NCBI RefSeq assembly: GCF_031179145.1
Contig: NZ_JAPSIB010000018.1
Location: 39,814 to 103,813, forward strand
Direction of reading: 5' to 3'
DNA: 64,000 nt
Origin: Brevibacterium sp.
Lineage (GTDB): Bacteria > Actinomycetota > Actinomycetes > Actinomycetales > Brevibacteriaceae
Below are positions 50,306 through 59,571 of the stretch, piece after piece; the stretch's first letter is position 1, and the number at the start of each line of letters is the position of its first letter. The notes beneath the pieces are model-generated. The model worked only from the letters and a program-made list of their open reading frames with translations. It searched no databases and was not told the DNA's origin. A program made the translations under genes and the position numbers.

Positions 50306-52915
50306 TCACCGCCCCAGGCTCACGCTCATCGCGCCGCCGATGCCGGCGAAGCGTTCGGGCTGGCAGGTGAGCAGGATGACCTGGGCGCTGCGGCCGACTT
50401 CGTTGAGGATGACGCCCAGGGCCTTGAGCCTCTCCTGGTCGGCGAAGCCGCATCCGTCGTCGACGATCACCGGTGCACCGGTGTCGGCGTCGACCAAAGT
50501 GGCCACCGCGAGGCGTCCGATGAGGGAGAGCTGCTCCTTCGTTCCACCCGAGAGTGATTCGAAGGGCACCGTCCGGTCGTTGAGAGTGCGGGAGACGATC
50601 TCCAGGTCCTCCGACACCTCGACGCTGAAGCCCGGACCGAACACCAGCCTCCCCAACCGTTCGATCTGCTCGCGGAACGGCGCCACATACTTCCGCTGCG
50701 CCTCGTTCTTCCGGGTGAGCACAGTCGTCCGCAACAGGTCGATCGCCGTCGCCTGCCGCTCCAGGCGAACCAAGGTCGATCGCGCGTGCTCGAGCTGCTG
50801 CTCAGCGGCCGCGCGTTTCTCGTAGATGCCTTCGCTGGCGCGATCGTCGATGAGCGCCGCCAACTGGTCAACCCTCTGCCGGTCCTCTTCGCGCTGTCGC
50901 TCTCTGCGAACGACCAGCTGGCGGGCGTTCTCCAACTGCATCGCAAGCGACTCCGGATCAGCCGCTTCATATGCGGCGCGCGCCTCGGCGAGTTCCTCCC
51001 CTACGCTCTCCGATCGCGACACCAGCATCTCGACCGCAGCTGACAGCACCTCGTCCGATTCGGCTCGGCGGGCTTCGGCCACTGCTGCCTGCAGACGCTC
51101 GAACTGGGTCGCTGCTTCCTGCTCGGTGGTCTGTGCCCGCACCAGGTCGACGCGAGCGCGGTCGCGTACCGACCGCTTCTGTTCGATGTGGGTCCGGAGG
51201 CTTTCAACCGCAGACTGCAGCTCCTCCGATCTCTGCGCAGCAGAAGATTGGGCCGCCTCCAACTCTTCGACGTCGACTGTGTCCGACTCGGGGGCGGCCG
51301 GACCGTCACCCAGGAGCTGTTCGGCCTTCGCGAGGGCGGCTTCGAGATCGTGTCGCCTGTCCTTGCCGAGCAGCACCTTGAGCGTCGCATCGGTCTCGGA
51401 CAGCTTCGCCTCCGCGTCCGCACGCTCCTGTGCACGCTCACGCGCCTGCGCAAGAGAGTCGACGTCGAGGCGGTCAAGCTCGGCGTCGAGGGCGGCCCGC
51501 GCCTTCTCCACAGCAGCATCGAGCTCTCGTGGTGACACACCCGGCCGGACGGTGACATCGAGGATCCCGTCGACGCCGATCCGGACATCCTTGGTCACGG
51601 CGAAGTCAGTGCCTGCGCCCGTGCCGATCTCTGCTCCGTCGACGAGCACGGCGCGCTCCCCCAGACGGACGACCGACACCTGAGCTGCTGCGGATGTCCT
51701 CGCGTTCTCGGCGATGCGCAGATCCGTCTCGAGGGCTCGCAGATGGTCCACATCGGTCCCGGTGACAGCGATCGATCCGATCGTCGCCTGCGCCTGGGCC
51801 CGTTTCTCGTCATGAATCCGGATCTCGTCGAGACGGTCTCGGAGCACCGTCCTCTGGGCTCGCGCTCGGGCTCGAGCCACCCGCCGGCCTGCGCGTTTCT
51901 CCTCCTCACGTGACTCGTCGAGTCGTTGCTGTGCCGCCTCGAGCTCATCCTGAGCGGCGGCGAACTCCGCCTCGTACCTGGTCAGGTCAGGTTCCACGGA
52001 AGTCAGGGCCTCACGAGCGAGGAGCAGGCTGTTCTCGCTCTCCTTGAAGTCCGAGGCGAGCTTCTCGCGCCTGGCCAGGGCATCGCGCGCTATCTGCAGG
52101 TCCCGCTCGACGGCAGCCGCTCGAGCGGCGGCCGTGTCGAACATGTCCTTGAGTTCGGCCACAGCAGCTTCCGCCTTCTCTGCCTCCTCCAGGTCTGCAG
52201 TCGCCTCCGCGAGCTGAGCGCGCACCGACCCCAAGCCGGCGAGGGCACGCGCATGGTTCTCGACCAGATCGTCCATGCCCCGGCTGCGGTCGACCATTTC
52301 CTGGTGCTCAGCCTCGGCCTCGGGCAGAGCTTCGATCGCCTCGCGGTATTCACCGGTGGGCTTCCCCGACTTCGTGAAGTACTTCGAGTGCTCCGCCTCG
52401 ATCCGCTCGAGGAACTCGTCGTGGTCGCCCACCTCGGCGCCGGATTCGCTGAGCGCATTGTGCAGGGCCTTGATCTGGGCCAGCGACGCCTGCTCGAGAC
52501 TCTCACCCTGCGCCACGTCAAGAGCGACGAGCAGGTCGACGTCGACCGTCTCGGCGAGGATCGACAGGAACCGATCATGGGCTTCATCCCCGGCCAACTG
52601 CTCCGGGCTCGGACGCAGAATCCCCAGTTCGGTGGTGTGCTGCCGCAGCCAGCGCTTGCGGTACTTGAGCTCGTACGCGCCGGTCGTCAGGTGTAGCTCC
52701 ACCTCGGGCCCCACGTCGGAACCGACCGGTTGGATATCTTTGATGCCCTGCTTCTTCGAGGATGATTTGTCCTCTCGCAGGTGCTTGATCGCCTGCGCGA
52801 TCGAGGACTTGCCGATCTCATTCGGGCCCTCGATCACCGTCACACCGGAGGAGAATTCGACGGTTGCATCGGTGATGCCGCGATAGTTCTGCAGCCTGAT
52901 GGAATGGAGTCTCAT
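50306..52915 (-). CDS. SbcC/YhaN-like AAA ATPase with coiled coils
   Basis: The product is 869 aa from ATG 52915, overlapping the SbcD-like stop. It has an N-terminal RLHSIRLQNYRGITDATVEF and Walker A EGPNEIGKSS, two long coiled-coil arms (~210-400 and ~500-700) and a C-terminal signature SLSGGTKEQLSLIGRLA with Walker B APVIVDDGCGFAD. No CxxC zinc hook occurs at the middle; instead a short beta-rich insert (LGERAVLVDGAEIGTGAG ... DVRIGVDGILDVTVRPG) joins the arms. With the upstream phosphoesterase it should form a DNA-end processing complex of the Mre11-Rad50 type. Confidence 0.9.
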   Translation of the reverse strand: MRLHSIRLQNYRGITDATVEFSSGVTVIEGPNEIGKSSIAQAIKHLREDKSSSKKQGIKDIQPVGSDVGPEVELHLTTGAYELKYRKRWLRQHTTELGILRPSPEQLAGDEAHDRFLSILAETVDVDLLVALDVAQGESLEQASLAQIKALHNALSESGAEVGDHDEFLERIEAEHSKYFTKSGKPTGEYREAIEALPEAEAEHQEMVDRSRGMDDLVENHARALAGLGSVRAQLAEATADLEEAEKAEAAVAELKDMFDTAAARAAAVERDLQIARDALARREKLASDFKESENSLLLAREALTSVEPDLTRYEAEFAAAQDELEAAQQRLDESREEEKRAGRRVARARARAQRTVLRDRLDEIRIHDEKRAQAQATIGSIAVTGTDVDHLRALETDLRIAENARTSAAAQVSVVRLGERAVLVDGAEIGTGAGTDFAVTKDVRIGVDGILDVTVRPGVSPRELDAAVEKARAALDAELDRLDVDSLAQARERAQERADAEAKLSETDATLKVLLGKDRRHDLEAALAKAEQLLGDGPAAPESDTVDVEELEAAQSSAAQRSEELQSAVESLRTHIEQKRSVRDRARVDLVRAQTTEQEAATQFERLQAAVAEARRAESDEVLSAAVEMLVSRSESVGEELAEARAAYEAADPESLAMQLENARQLVVRRERQREEDRQRVDQLAALIDDRASEGIYEKRAAAEQQLEHARSTLVRLERQATAIDLLRTTVLTRKNEAQRKYVAPFREQIERLGRLVFGPGFSVEVSEDLEIVSRTLNDRTVPFESLSGGTKEQLSLIGRLAVATLVDADTGAPVIVDDGCGFADQERLKALGVILNEVGRSAQVILLTCQPERFAGIGGAMSVSLGR

Positions 52916-54045
52916 GATCCGCTCCTGGCAAATCGGTAGAGCAGTCCCAGCGCATCCTGGGCGGCCCGGGCGGTCCCGTCCTCGCCCACGGCCATTGAAG
53001 AGAGGTCGTCGAGCGCCTGCTGGGTGAAGCCGCTCAGGCCCAGTCCGGCGAAGTCCTCGTCGGCGGCGATGACGGCGATGTCCGTGTGCCTCTCCCACAG
53101 GGAGACGAGGGCGAAGAGGTCCTGGGCATGGTCGATCACCTCGTCGAGCCTGGTCTTCGCTGCCGTCGACAGGGTTCCCCTGAGGATGAGCCAGACCGCA
53201 GTCCGGTCCTTGTCGGGCAGCTCGGCCAGCCGCTGTTCGAAGCGGCCGACGTCCTCGATCGAGTTGAGGTCCGCATCGAGGACTCGGTACGACCACTGTC
53301 CCACCTGCAGCTTCTCCACAGAGCAGGCATGGGTCTCGGCGTCGACGTCGACGAGGAGGACATTGCCGGGATCGTCCTCCCGGCGGGAGGTCACCTCCGG
53401 GGACCCCGGGTACCAGATCCGCTCGTCAACCCGATAGGTTGCATGCCGGTCGCCGAGGACGGCGAACTGCGCCCGGCCCTCACCGAGCACCCTGCGCAGG
53501 TGGTCGACGTCGATCGTCGCCAGCGAGTCCCGGTCGGGATTGAGGGTGCTCACCGCCCCGTGCCCGGCGATGATGCGCACGGTTCCGGCCGGCACTTCGG
53601 CGAGGTCCCCGGTCGCCTCGGCGACGAGGTCCCCCTGGGGACGTTTGGAGAACCACGGAGCGCCGACGATCTCGGTGCCGGGAACCACCTCGGTGGGAGT
53701 GGAATCACGGAGGACGTGGACGTGCTCGGGTCTGCGGGAGACGAACACCGGGGAATCGTAGATCGACGCCGCGTCGAGCGGGTCATGGTTGCCGGGCAGA
53801 AGCACGACGGGCACGGTGAACGAGCTGAGCACCTCGAAGGTCCGGGAGATGATCGCCCGGTCGAGCTGGTTGGACTCGAACACATCGCCGCAGACGACGA
53901 CGAACTCTGCTCCGTGCTCGCTCGCGAGCTCGCCGATCCGCCTGACCGCGTCGAGGCGGGCCCGGTGGAATCGGGGACGTGCTTCGGCACTGAGATAGTG
54001 GGCCGTCATGCCCAGCTGCCAGTCCGCGGTGGCGATGAACCTCAT
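52912..54045 (-). CDS. SbcD/Mre11-like metallophosphoesterase
   Basis: The product is 377 aa from ATG 54045, after AAGGAGGAG. Calcineurin-like motifs are TADWQLG, VVCGDVFESN, GNHDPLD, AGHGAVST and LGDRHATYR. Compared with canonical SbcD, DxH is DxQ and GHxH is GDRH, which I recall as a feature of an actinobacterial subgroup. Nuclease activity is likely but its metal site may differ. It is the first gene of the pair, coupled by ATGA to the SbcC-like ATPase. Confidence 0.9.
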   Translation of the reverse strand: MRFIATADWQLGMTAHYLSAEARPRFHRARLDAVRRIGELASEHGAEFVVVCGDVFESNQLDRAIISRTFEVLSSFTVPVVLLPGNHDPLDAASIYDSPVFVSRRPEHVHVLRDSTPTEVVPGTEIVGAPWFSKRPQGDLVAEATGDLAEVPAGTVRIIAGHGAVSTLNPDRDSLATIDVDHLRRVLGEGRAQFAVLGDRHATYRVDERIWYPGSPEVTSRREDDPGNVLLVDVDAETHACSVEKLQVGQWSYRVLDADLNSIEDVGRFEQRLAELPDKDRTAVWLILRGTLSTAAKTRLDEVIDHAQDLFALVSLWERHTDIAVIAADEDFAGLGLSGFTQQALDDLSSMAVGEDGTARAAQDALGLLYRFARSGS

Positions 54046-54182
54046 GGTCTCCTCCTTGGCTCGCACCCATCCTACGTAGCGGTTCCCACCCTACGGACAG
54101 GCCCTGACATGAGCCGTGACGCAGGTCATGCCGGACGAGGCGGTTGCCGAAACTTCACCCGAAGTAGAGATCTGGCGGAAGA

Positions 54183-54224
54183 TTGTCAAGCGAGGACGCG
54201 CTGACTTAGGTTAGGCTATGTTTC
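54183..54224 (+). promoter_or_regulatory. promoter with DtxR/IdeR-type iron box before the siderophore ABC operon
   Basis: TTGTCA (54183-54188) followed at 17-18 bp by TTAGGT/TAGGTT gives a promoter. The sequence TTAGGTTAGGCTATGTTTC (54206-54224) matches the DtxR/IdeR consensus perfectly over its first 13 bases and more weakly after. It overlaps the -10 and ends directly at the GTG start, so the message is almost leaderless. Iron-replete repression is the expected behaviour. Confidence 0.75.
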
Positions 54225-55115
54225 GTGAATGCGTTTCGAACAGTTCCGACCGGAACAGAGTCCCGAACGGCCACCGCTCTGCGTGCGGTCGGCCTGTCGC
54301 TGGGCTATGACGGCACCCCTGTCGTCGGCGACGTGTCCCTGACGATCGCTCCCGGTCAGGTCACCGCCCTCATCGGTCCCAACGGCAGCGGCAAGTCGAC
54401 GGTCCTGCGCTCCCTGGCACGGCTGCATCCGATCGCCTCGGGTACCGTGCACCTGAGTGCCGACGGTTCCGAAACGTCCTCGCACACCCTGACAGCGCGC
54501 GAATTCGCCCGCGCCGTCACTCTGCTCTCCCAGTCCCGGCCGCATCCCTCCGGTGTCAGCGTCCGTGAAGTCGTCGCCTACGGCCGTCACCCGCACCGCC
54601 GCCGCTTCGCCTCGCTGACCGAGGCCGACCGGGCCGCGATCGACAAGGCCCTGAGACTGACCGGGACCGCTGCGATGGCAGAGCGGTCCGTCGACCAGCT
54701 CTCCGGCGGTGAGCTCCAGCGCGTCTGGCTCGCCACCTGCCTGGCCCAGGACACCGGCATCCTGCTCCTCGACGAACCGACCAACCATCTCGACTTGCGC
54801 TACCAGGTCGAGATCCTCGACCTCATGCGCGATCTCGCCGATGAGCACGGGACCGCCGTCGGCGTCGTCCTCCACGATCTCAACCATGCCGCGTCCGTGG
54901 CCGACCACGTCGTCCTCCTCAGCAACGGCCGGGTGAGATCCGCCGGAAGCTGTGAGGAGGTCTTCACCTCGAGCGATCTCTCCGAGGTGTACGGTCTGCC
55001 CATCACGAGCCGCGTGGATGAGGCCACGGGACTGGTCCGCATCGAAGCCGTGCCCCGGCGCCGACAACGCGCGGCCTCGTCGGGGTCCCGGCTGCAGGTC
55101 GCCACAGCGGTCTGA
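54225..55115 (+). CDS. iron-siderophore ABC transporter ATP-binding protein (FecE/FhuC family)
   Basis: The 296-aa protein has Walker A GPNGSGKST, Q-loop LSQSRPHPSGVSVREVV, signature LSGGELQRVWLATCLAQ, Walker B ILLLDEPTNHLDL and H-loop VVLHDLNHA. This is the standard FecE/FhuC layout. The start is the GTG directly after the iron box; the core domain begins ~20 residues later. It is first in a complete three-gene importer. Confidence 0.93.
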   Translation: MNAFRTVPTGTESRTATALRAVGLSLGYDGTPVVGDVSLTIAPGQVTALIGPNGSGKSTVLRSLARLHPIASGTVHLSADGSETSSHTLTAREFARAVTLLSQSRPHPSGVSVREVVAYGRHPHRRRFASLTEADRAAIDKALRLTGTAAMAERSVDQLSGGELQRVWLATCLAQDTGILLLDEPTNHLDLRYQVEILDLMRDLADEHGTAVGVVLHDLNHAASVADHVVLLSNGRVRSAGSCEEVFTSSDLSEVYGLPITSRVDEATGLVRIEAVPRRRQRAASSGSRLQVATAV

Positions 55116-55203
55116 GAGTCCGCGCAACCGAGCGCACGACAGCAATCACAGCACGTCATACCCGTTCCTCCCTCCTGCCCAATTGCCAATAGGAAAGAAG
55201 CTC

Positions 55204-56250
55204 ATGTCACTGAAGACTCTGCCACGCACCTCTCTGCTCACCGTCGCCTCGGCGACGGCCGTCTGCGCCCTGACGCTTGCCGGCTGCGGCACCACTTCCA
55301 CCGAGAAGCCCGCCGGAGACGCCACCGCCGCCGCCTCGGAATCCTGCGAGAACGATTCGACGAAGACGTCGACCGAGCCGGTCACCGTCACCGACGACCT
55401 CGGTGAGAAGGTCGAACTCGACAAGCCGGCCGCCAAGGTCGTGTCCCTGGAATGGCAGTTCACCGAGGACCTGCTCTCCCTGTGCGTCAGCCCCTCCGCC
55501 GTTGCCGACGCCAAGGGCTACAGCACGTGGGTGAGCGCGGAGAAGCTGCCCGAAGGCGTCGCCGACGTCGGCACCCGCCAGGAGCCCAACGTCGAGTCGA
55601 TCCTCGCCGCGGACCCGGACCTCGTCATCGCCGAGGTGGCCTCGCGCAACGACAAGGTCGTCAAGCAGATCGAGGATCAGGGTGTGCCGGTGCTCGCGCT
55701 CCAGGGTGCGAACGCCGAGGACCCGATCAAGTACATGAAGGACGCCTTCTCCCTGATCGGTGAGGCCACTGGGCGCACCGAACGTGCCGAGAGCGTACTC
55801 AAGGGCTTTGACGCCAAGCTCGCCGAATCGAAGAAGGAGGTCTCCGCCGCCGACCTCCCCAACAAGGAGTTCGTCTACTTCGACGGTTACGTCGACGGCG
55901 CCAACGTCGCTCTGCGCCCCTTCGGTCAGGGATCGCTCATGGGCGAGCTCGGCGAGTCGCTGGGCCTGAAGAACGCCTGGACCGGCGAGGTCGACCCGGC
56001 CTATGGTCTCGGGCAGACCGACATCGAGGGTCTCGCCGAGGTCGGCAACGGCATGCTCTTCTACACGGGCACCGAGGACCCGGAGTCGGAGAACTACGTC
56101 GAACTGCTGAAGAAGAACGACATCTGGGCCAACATCCCTGCCGTGAAGGAGGACCGCACCCATGCGTTCCCGGAAGGGATCTGGACCTTCGGCGGACCGA
56201 AGTCCTCCGAGCAGGCCCTTGACGCCTATGTCGACGCACTGACCAAGTAA
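55204..56250 (+). CDS. iron-siderophore ABC transporter substrate-binding lipoprotein (FecB/FhuD family)
   Basis: The product is 348 aa from ATG 55204, after AGGAAAG. The signal peptide ends in a lipobox (SATAVCALTLAGC). The mature part has VTVTDDLGEKVELDKPAAKVVSLEW, NVESILAADPDLVIAEV and a C-terminal ALDAYVDAL helix typical of type III binding proteins. It captures a ferric siderophore for the fused permease encoded 3 bp downstream. An ~88-bp gap separates it from the ATPase gene. Confidence 0.93.
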   Translation: MSLKTLPRTSLLTVASATAVCALTLAGCGTTSTEKPAGDATAAASESCENDSTKTSTEPVTVTDDLGEKVELDKPAAKVVSLEWQFTEDLLSLCVSPSAVADAKGYSTWVSAEKLPEGVADVGTRQEPNVESILAADPDLVIAEVASRNDKVVKQIEDQGVPVLALQGANAEDPIKYMKDAFSLIGEATGRTERAESVLKGFDAKLAESKKEVSAADLPNKEFVYFDGYVDGANVALRPFGQGSLMGELGESLGLKNAWTGEVDPAYGLGQTDIEGLAEVGNGMLFYTGTEDPESENYVELLKKNDIWANIPAVKEDRTHAFPEGIWTFGGPKSSEQALDAYVDALTK

Positions 56251-56253
56251 TCC

Positions 56254-58419
56254 ATGCCCGCACACGACTCCGCCGAGGCGACCGCCCGCACCGCGAGAAC
56301 CTCGAGTTCCGCACTCTCGGACACGGTCGCCTCGGCGAAGTTCGGCTCGGCCCCGCCACTGCGCCGTCTCGGTTTCGGCGGGGCCGCATCCGCGGCCGGC
56401 GTACTCGTGGTCCTGCTCGCCGCCCTCACCCTCATCTCCGCCTGGCACATCACCCAGGGCACCTCGGCGATCGGATTCCGGGACCTGCTCGGTCTGCTCA
56501 CCGGCGCCTCCCCCGCCGAGGTGGGGCCCTCGGCCCTCGATGTCCTGCTCGGATCCCGGCTCCCGCGCGTGGGGGCCGGCATCCTCGTCGGCGTCGCCCT
56601 CGGCGTGGCCGGGGCCCTGTTCCAACCGCTGGCCCGCAATCAGCTGGCCTCCCCCGACACCCTCGCCGTGACCGGCGGTGCCCATTTCGCGGTCACCGCC
56701 GTCGCCGCCTTCGGGCTGGCCATCCCGGTGTGGGCGTCAGGAGCGGTCGCCTTCGTCGGTGGACTGCTCGCCGCCGCCCTGGTGATGAGCCTGGCCGGGG
56801 GTGCGGCCTCCTCGACGACCCGCCTCGTCCTCGCCGGCACCGCCACCGCACTGGCGCTGCAGTCGGCCACCTCGGCGCTGCTCATCCTCTTCGCAGAGGA
56901 GACCAAGAGCCTCTTCGCCTGGGGCTCGGGCACCCTCAACCAGCTCGACGGGACCGCCGCCGTGCGCAGCATCCCGGTCATCGCCGTCATCGTCCTCTCA
57001 GCGATCCTCCTCTCCCGACGCCTCGACCTGCTCAGCCTCGGCGACGATGCGGCCTCCGTGCTCGGGGTGCCGATCCGCTCGACGCGCGCGATCGGGATCC
57101 TGCTGGCCGTGGTGCTCACGGCGACCGCAGTGACGCTGGCAGGGCCGATCGGGTTCGTCGGGCTGTGCGCGCCCGTCGTCACCCGTCTCCTCTGCCGCCT
57201 GATTCCCGCCCTCGGCCGGCATGCGGTGATGATCCCGGCGACCGCGCTCGTCGGAGCCATCATCGTCATCGGCGCCGATGCTGTGCTGCGGGCCATCCTC
57301 GGCGCCGACGAGGCGATCACCCTGCCCTCGGGAGTGACGACGACGATCCTCGGCGCCATCGTTCTCGTGGCACTCGCCCGGACCATGCGCTCCTCGGGCC
57401 CGGCTCAGCCCGGTTCCGCGGCGCGCGGGACGGTGTGCGGCCGGCTCCGATTCATCGTCGTCGTCACCACCGGGACCGTGCTGCTCGTCGCCGTCGCACT
57501 GCTCGCGCTGCTGTCCGGCGAACGATTCTATCTCCTCGGCGACCTTGTCCTGTGGTGGCGCGACCAGGCGGCACCGGTCATCACATTCGCCTTCGACTCC
57601 CGTGCCCCTCGCGTCGCGGCCGCCCTGTGCGCCGGTGCGGCCCTGGCTCTGTCGGGAACGTTCGTCCAGGCCAGCGCCCGCAACCCTCTGGCTGAGCCGG
57701 GTCTGCTCGGCATCACCGGTGGGGCCGGCCTCGGCGCGGTCATCGTCGTCACCTTCGTGTCAGGACCCAGCGTCGCGATGGTGTCGGTGGCCGGGGTCAT
57801 CGGCGCCTTCCTCGCCTTCGGCATCGTCTACGGCCTGTCCTGGCGCGGCGGGATGAACACGGACCGGCTCGTGCTCATCGGAATCGGGCTGTGGTACGGC
57901 TTCACGGCGCTGACAACCATGCTGCTCGTCAGCGTCAACCCCTGGGACACGCCGAAGATCTTCACGTGGCTGTCCGGCTCCACCTATGGACGGGTGTGGG
58001 CCGACGTCGTCCCGGTCTTCGCCGTCCTCGTCCTCGCGATTCCGCTGGCGATCGTGTGGACGCGCGAGCTCGACCTGCTCGCCCTCGACGACGACACGCC
58101 GAAGCTCGTCGGCGTCGCCCGCGAACCCGTGCGCTTCGCGGTGCTCGTCACCGCCGCCCTGCTCGCCGCACTCAGCGTCTCCGCTGTCGGAGTGGTCGGC
58201 TTCATCGGCCTGGTCGCGCCGCATGCTGCGCGCGCCCTCGTCGGCGGTCGGCATGCCCGCGTCATCCCGGTCGCGATGCTGCTCGGGGCCGGTGGGCTGG
58301 TCTTCGCCGATGCACTCGGCCGGACGGTCATCGCCCCCGCGCAGATCCCGGCCGGTCTCATCATCGCCCTCATCGGCGCCCCATACTTCGTCTACCTCCT
58401 CGCCCGCTCCAAGGCGTAG
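56254..58419 (+). CDS. fused FecCD-type iron-siderophore ABC permease (FhuB-like)
   Basis: The 721-aa membrane protein contains two complete FecCD domains in tandem. The first half has SRLPRVGAGILVGVALGVAGALFQPLARNQLASPDTLAVTGGAHF and LAGPIGFVGLCAPVVTRLL. The second half has SRAPRVAAALCAGAALALSGTFVQASARNPLAEPGLLGITGGAGL and GVVGFIGLVAPHAARAL. The fusion is like FhuB, so one polypeptide replaces the usual permease dimer. It ends with a 28-bp overlap with the convergent urea transporter gene. Confidence 0.93.
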   Translation: MPAHDSAEATARTARTSSSALSDTVASAKFGSAPPLRRLGFGGAASAAGVLVVLLAALTLISAWHITQGTSAIGFRDLLGLLTGASPAEVGPSALDVLLGSRLPRVGAGILVGVALGVAGALFQPLARNQLASPDTLAVTGGAHFAVTAVAAFGLAIPVWASGAVAFVGGLLAAALVMSLAGGAASSTTRLVLAGTATALALQSATSALLILFAEETKSLFAWGSGTLNQLDGTAAVRSIPVIAVIVLSAILLSRRLDLLSLGDDAASVLGVPIRSTRAIGILLAVVLTATAVTLAGPIGFVGLCAPVVTRLLCRLIPALGRHAVMIPATALVGAIIVIGADAVLRAILGADEAITLPSGVTTTILGAIVLVALARTMRSSGPAQPGSAARGTVCGRLRFIVVVTTGTVLLVAVALLALLSGERFYLLGDLVLWWRDQAAPVITFAFDSRAPRVAAALCAGAALALSGTFVQASARNPLAEPGLLGITGGAGLGAVIVVTFVSGPSVAMVSVAGVIGAFLAFGIVYGLSWRGGMNTDRLVLIGIGLWYGFTALTTMLLVSVNPWDTPKIFTWLSGSTYGRVWADVVPVFAVLVLAIPLAIVWTRELDLLALDDDTPKLVGVAREPVRFAVLVTAALLAALSVSAVGVVGFIGLVAPHAARALVGGRHARVIPVAMLLGAGGLVFADALGRTVIAPAQIPAGLIIALIGAPYFVYLLARSKA

Positions 58420-59408
58420 GCCCGCCGGGTCTCCGCCGTCGAGTGCTCGCCGAGGGGCACGATGACGTCCGGAAGGCCTCTGAGCGCGAACACGGTGCCG
58501 AGGATCGCGAGGACGAGCGGGAAGCTCAGCGGCACGATGCCCCAGGGGGCCATCAGTTGGCTGAGCGCGCCGTAGAGCAGTCCTGACACCGCGGCCGCGA
58601 CGATCGACGCGACGAACGTCATCCGCCGGACTTCGAGGACGACGCCGAAGAGCCCGACCGCCACGACCGCTCCGTTGTAGCCCCACAGCCCGTGGTAGAT
58701 GGAGTAGCCGTCGGCACCGATGCCGAGGCCGGCCAGGGCTCCTGCCAACGATCCGAGCACCGCCATCACTGCGCCGATGCGGCTGGCCGCGGCGATGCCG
58801 AGCACGATGAACACGCCGACGAGCACGGAGTCCATGAGCATGACCTGCCCGATCCCCCGGAACGTCGCATGGAACAGGCCCTCGAGCAGGCCGACGGACG
58901 GACCGGTGAGCTGTTCGCGCAGGCCCGGATCGGTGGGAGCCTCCGACCGTGTCACCGGTTGGAGAAGGGCGAGGTTGGCCCGGCCGTTGGCGGTGGCGGG
59001 CAGAAGCAGCAGGGTGAGGGAGCCGAGCAGGGCGAAGGTCAGGGTGAGTGCAGGGGCGTCGAGCTTGACGACGAGGATCTCGACGGTGATCTTCATGACC
59101 GGAACCGACAGTGCCGCGGCGAAGAGGGAGATGACGACCGCATGGATCGCCCATTCGCCGAGGAGGAACACCGCCCCGAGCACTCCGAACAGTGTCCCGT
59201 TGAAGGAGTACAGCCCCTTGCGAATGCTTTCGTGGTCGTAGTGCAGCATCGTGGCCACGAGGGTCGACACGACGGCGCAGGCGAGAGTGAGAACGGCGGC
59301 CCATGGCCAGTGGAGACAGATGCCGAGGACGAAGATGAGGCCGGTGACGGGGTTGTTGATGAGGATGACCTGGCCGATCCCGCGCAGGGAGCTGTCGATG
59401 GCTCCCAT
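58392..59408 (-). CDS. urea transporter (UT family)
   Basis: The predicted protein has 338 aa; ATG 59408 follows GGAGGAG. An alternative start at 59495 (MEVIRRPAA) would add 29 residues. The internal two-fold repeat of urea channels is visible: RGIGQVILINNPVTGLIFVLGI with FNGTLFGVLGAVF, then RGIGQVMLMDSVLVGVFIVLGI with GYNGAVVAVGLFGVVL. About ten membrane segments. It passes urea down its gradient. No urease genes lie in the window. Confidence 0.92.
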   Translation of the reverse strand: MGAIDSSLRGIGQVILINNPVTGLIFVLGICLHWPWAAVLTLACAVVSTLVATMLHYDHESIRKGLYSFNGTLFGVLGAVFLLGEWAIHAVVISLFAAALSVPVMKITVEILVVKLDAPALTLTFALLGSLTLLLLPATANGRANLALLQPVTRSEAPTDPGLREQLTGPSVGLLEGLFHATFRGIGQVMLMDSVLVGVFIVLGIAAASRIGAVMAVLGSLAGALAGLGIGADGYSIYHGLWGYNGAVVAVGLFGVVLEVRRMTFVASIVAAAVSGLLYGALSQLMAPWGIVPLSFPLVLAILGTVFALRGLPDVIVPLGEHSTAETRRAYALERARR

Positions 59409-59571
59409 GAGCGAACTCCTCCGGTCGATGGCCGCCGTGGCCTCGAAAGTGCCGGAGTAGGTGTCGAACGCAGCGGGTCGCCGAATCACTTCCATCCCTC
59501 GTCTGTCCAGTTCTCGATGCGGCCGAACAGCCACTGACGAATGGTAACCCGTCCCACCTCGGCGAGGGAGA

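Noticed and set aside
50306-52915. Zinc hook in the SbcC-like protein
   Set aside because: No CxxC motif occurs between the coiled-coil arms; the only Cys residues lie near the C-terminal ATPase motifs.
52916-53296. N-terminal extension of the SbcC-like frame in the ORF track
   Set aside because: Translation there is an alternate frame of the SbcD-like gene; the ATG at 52915 with ATGA overlap is the natural start.
57760-59304. 514-aa minus-strand frame across the FecCD and urea transporter genes
   Set aside because: It overlaps two well-supported membrane proteins and is Arg-rich shadow translation.
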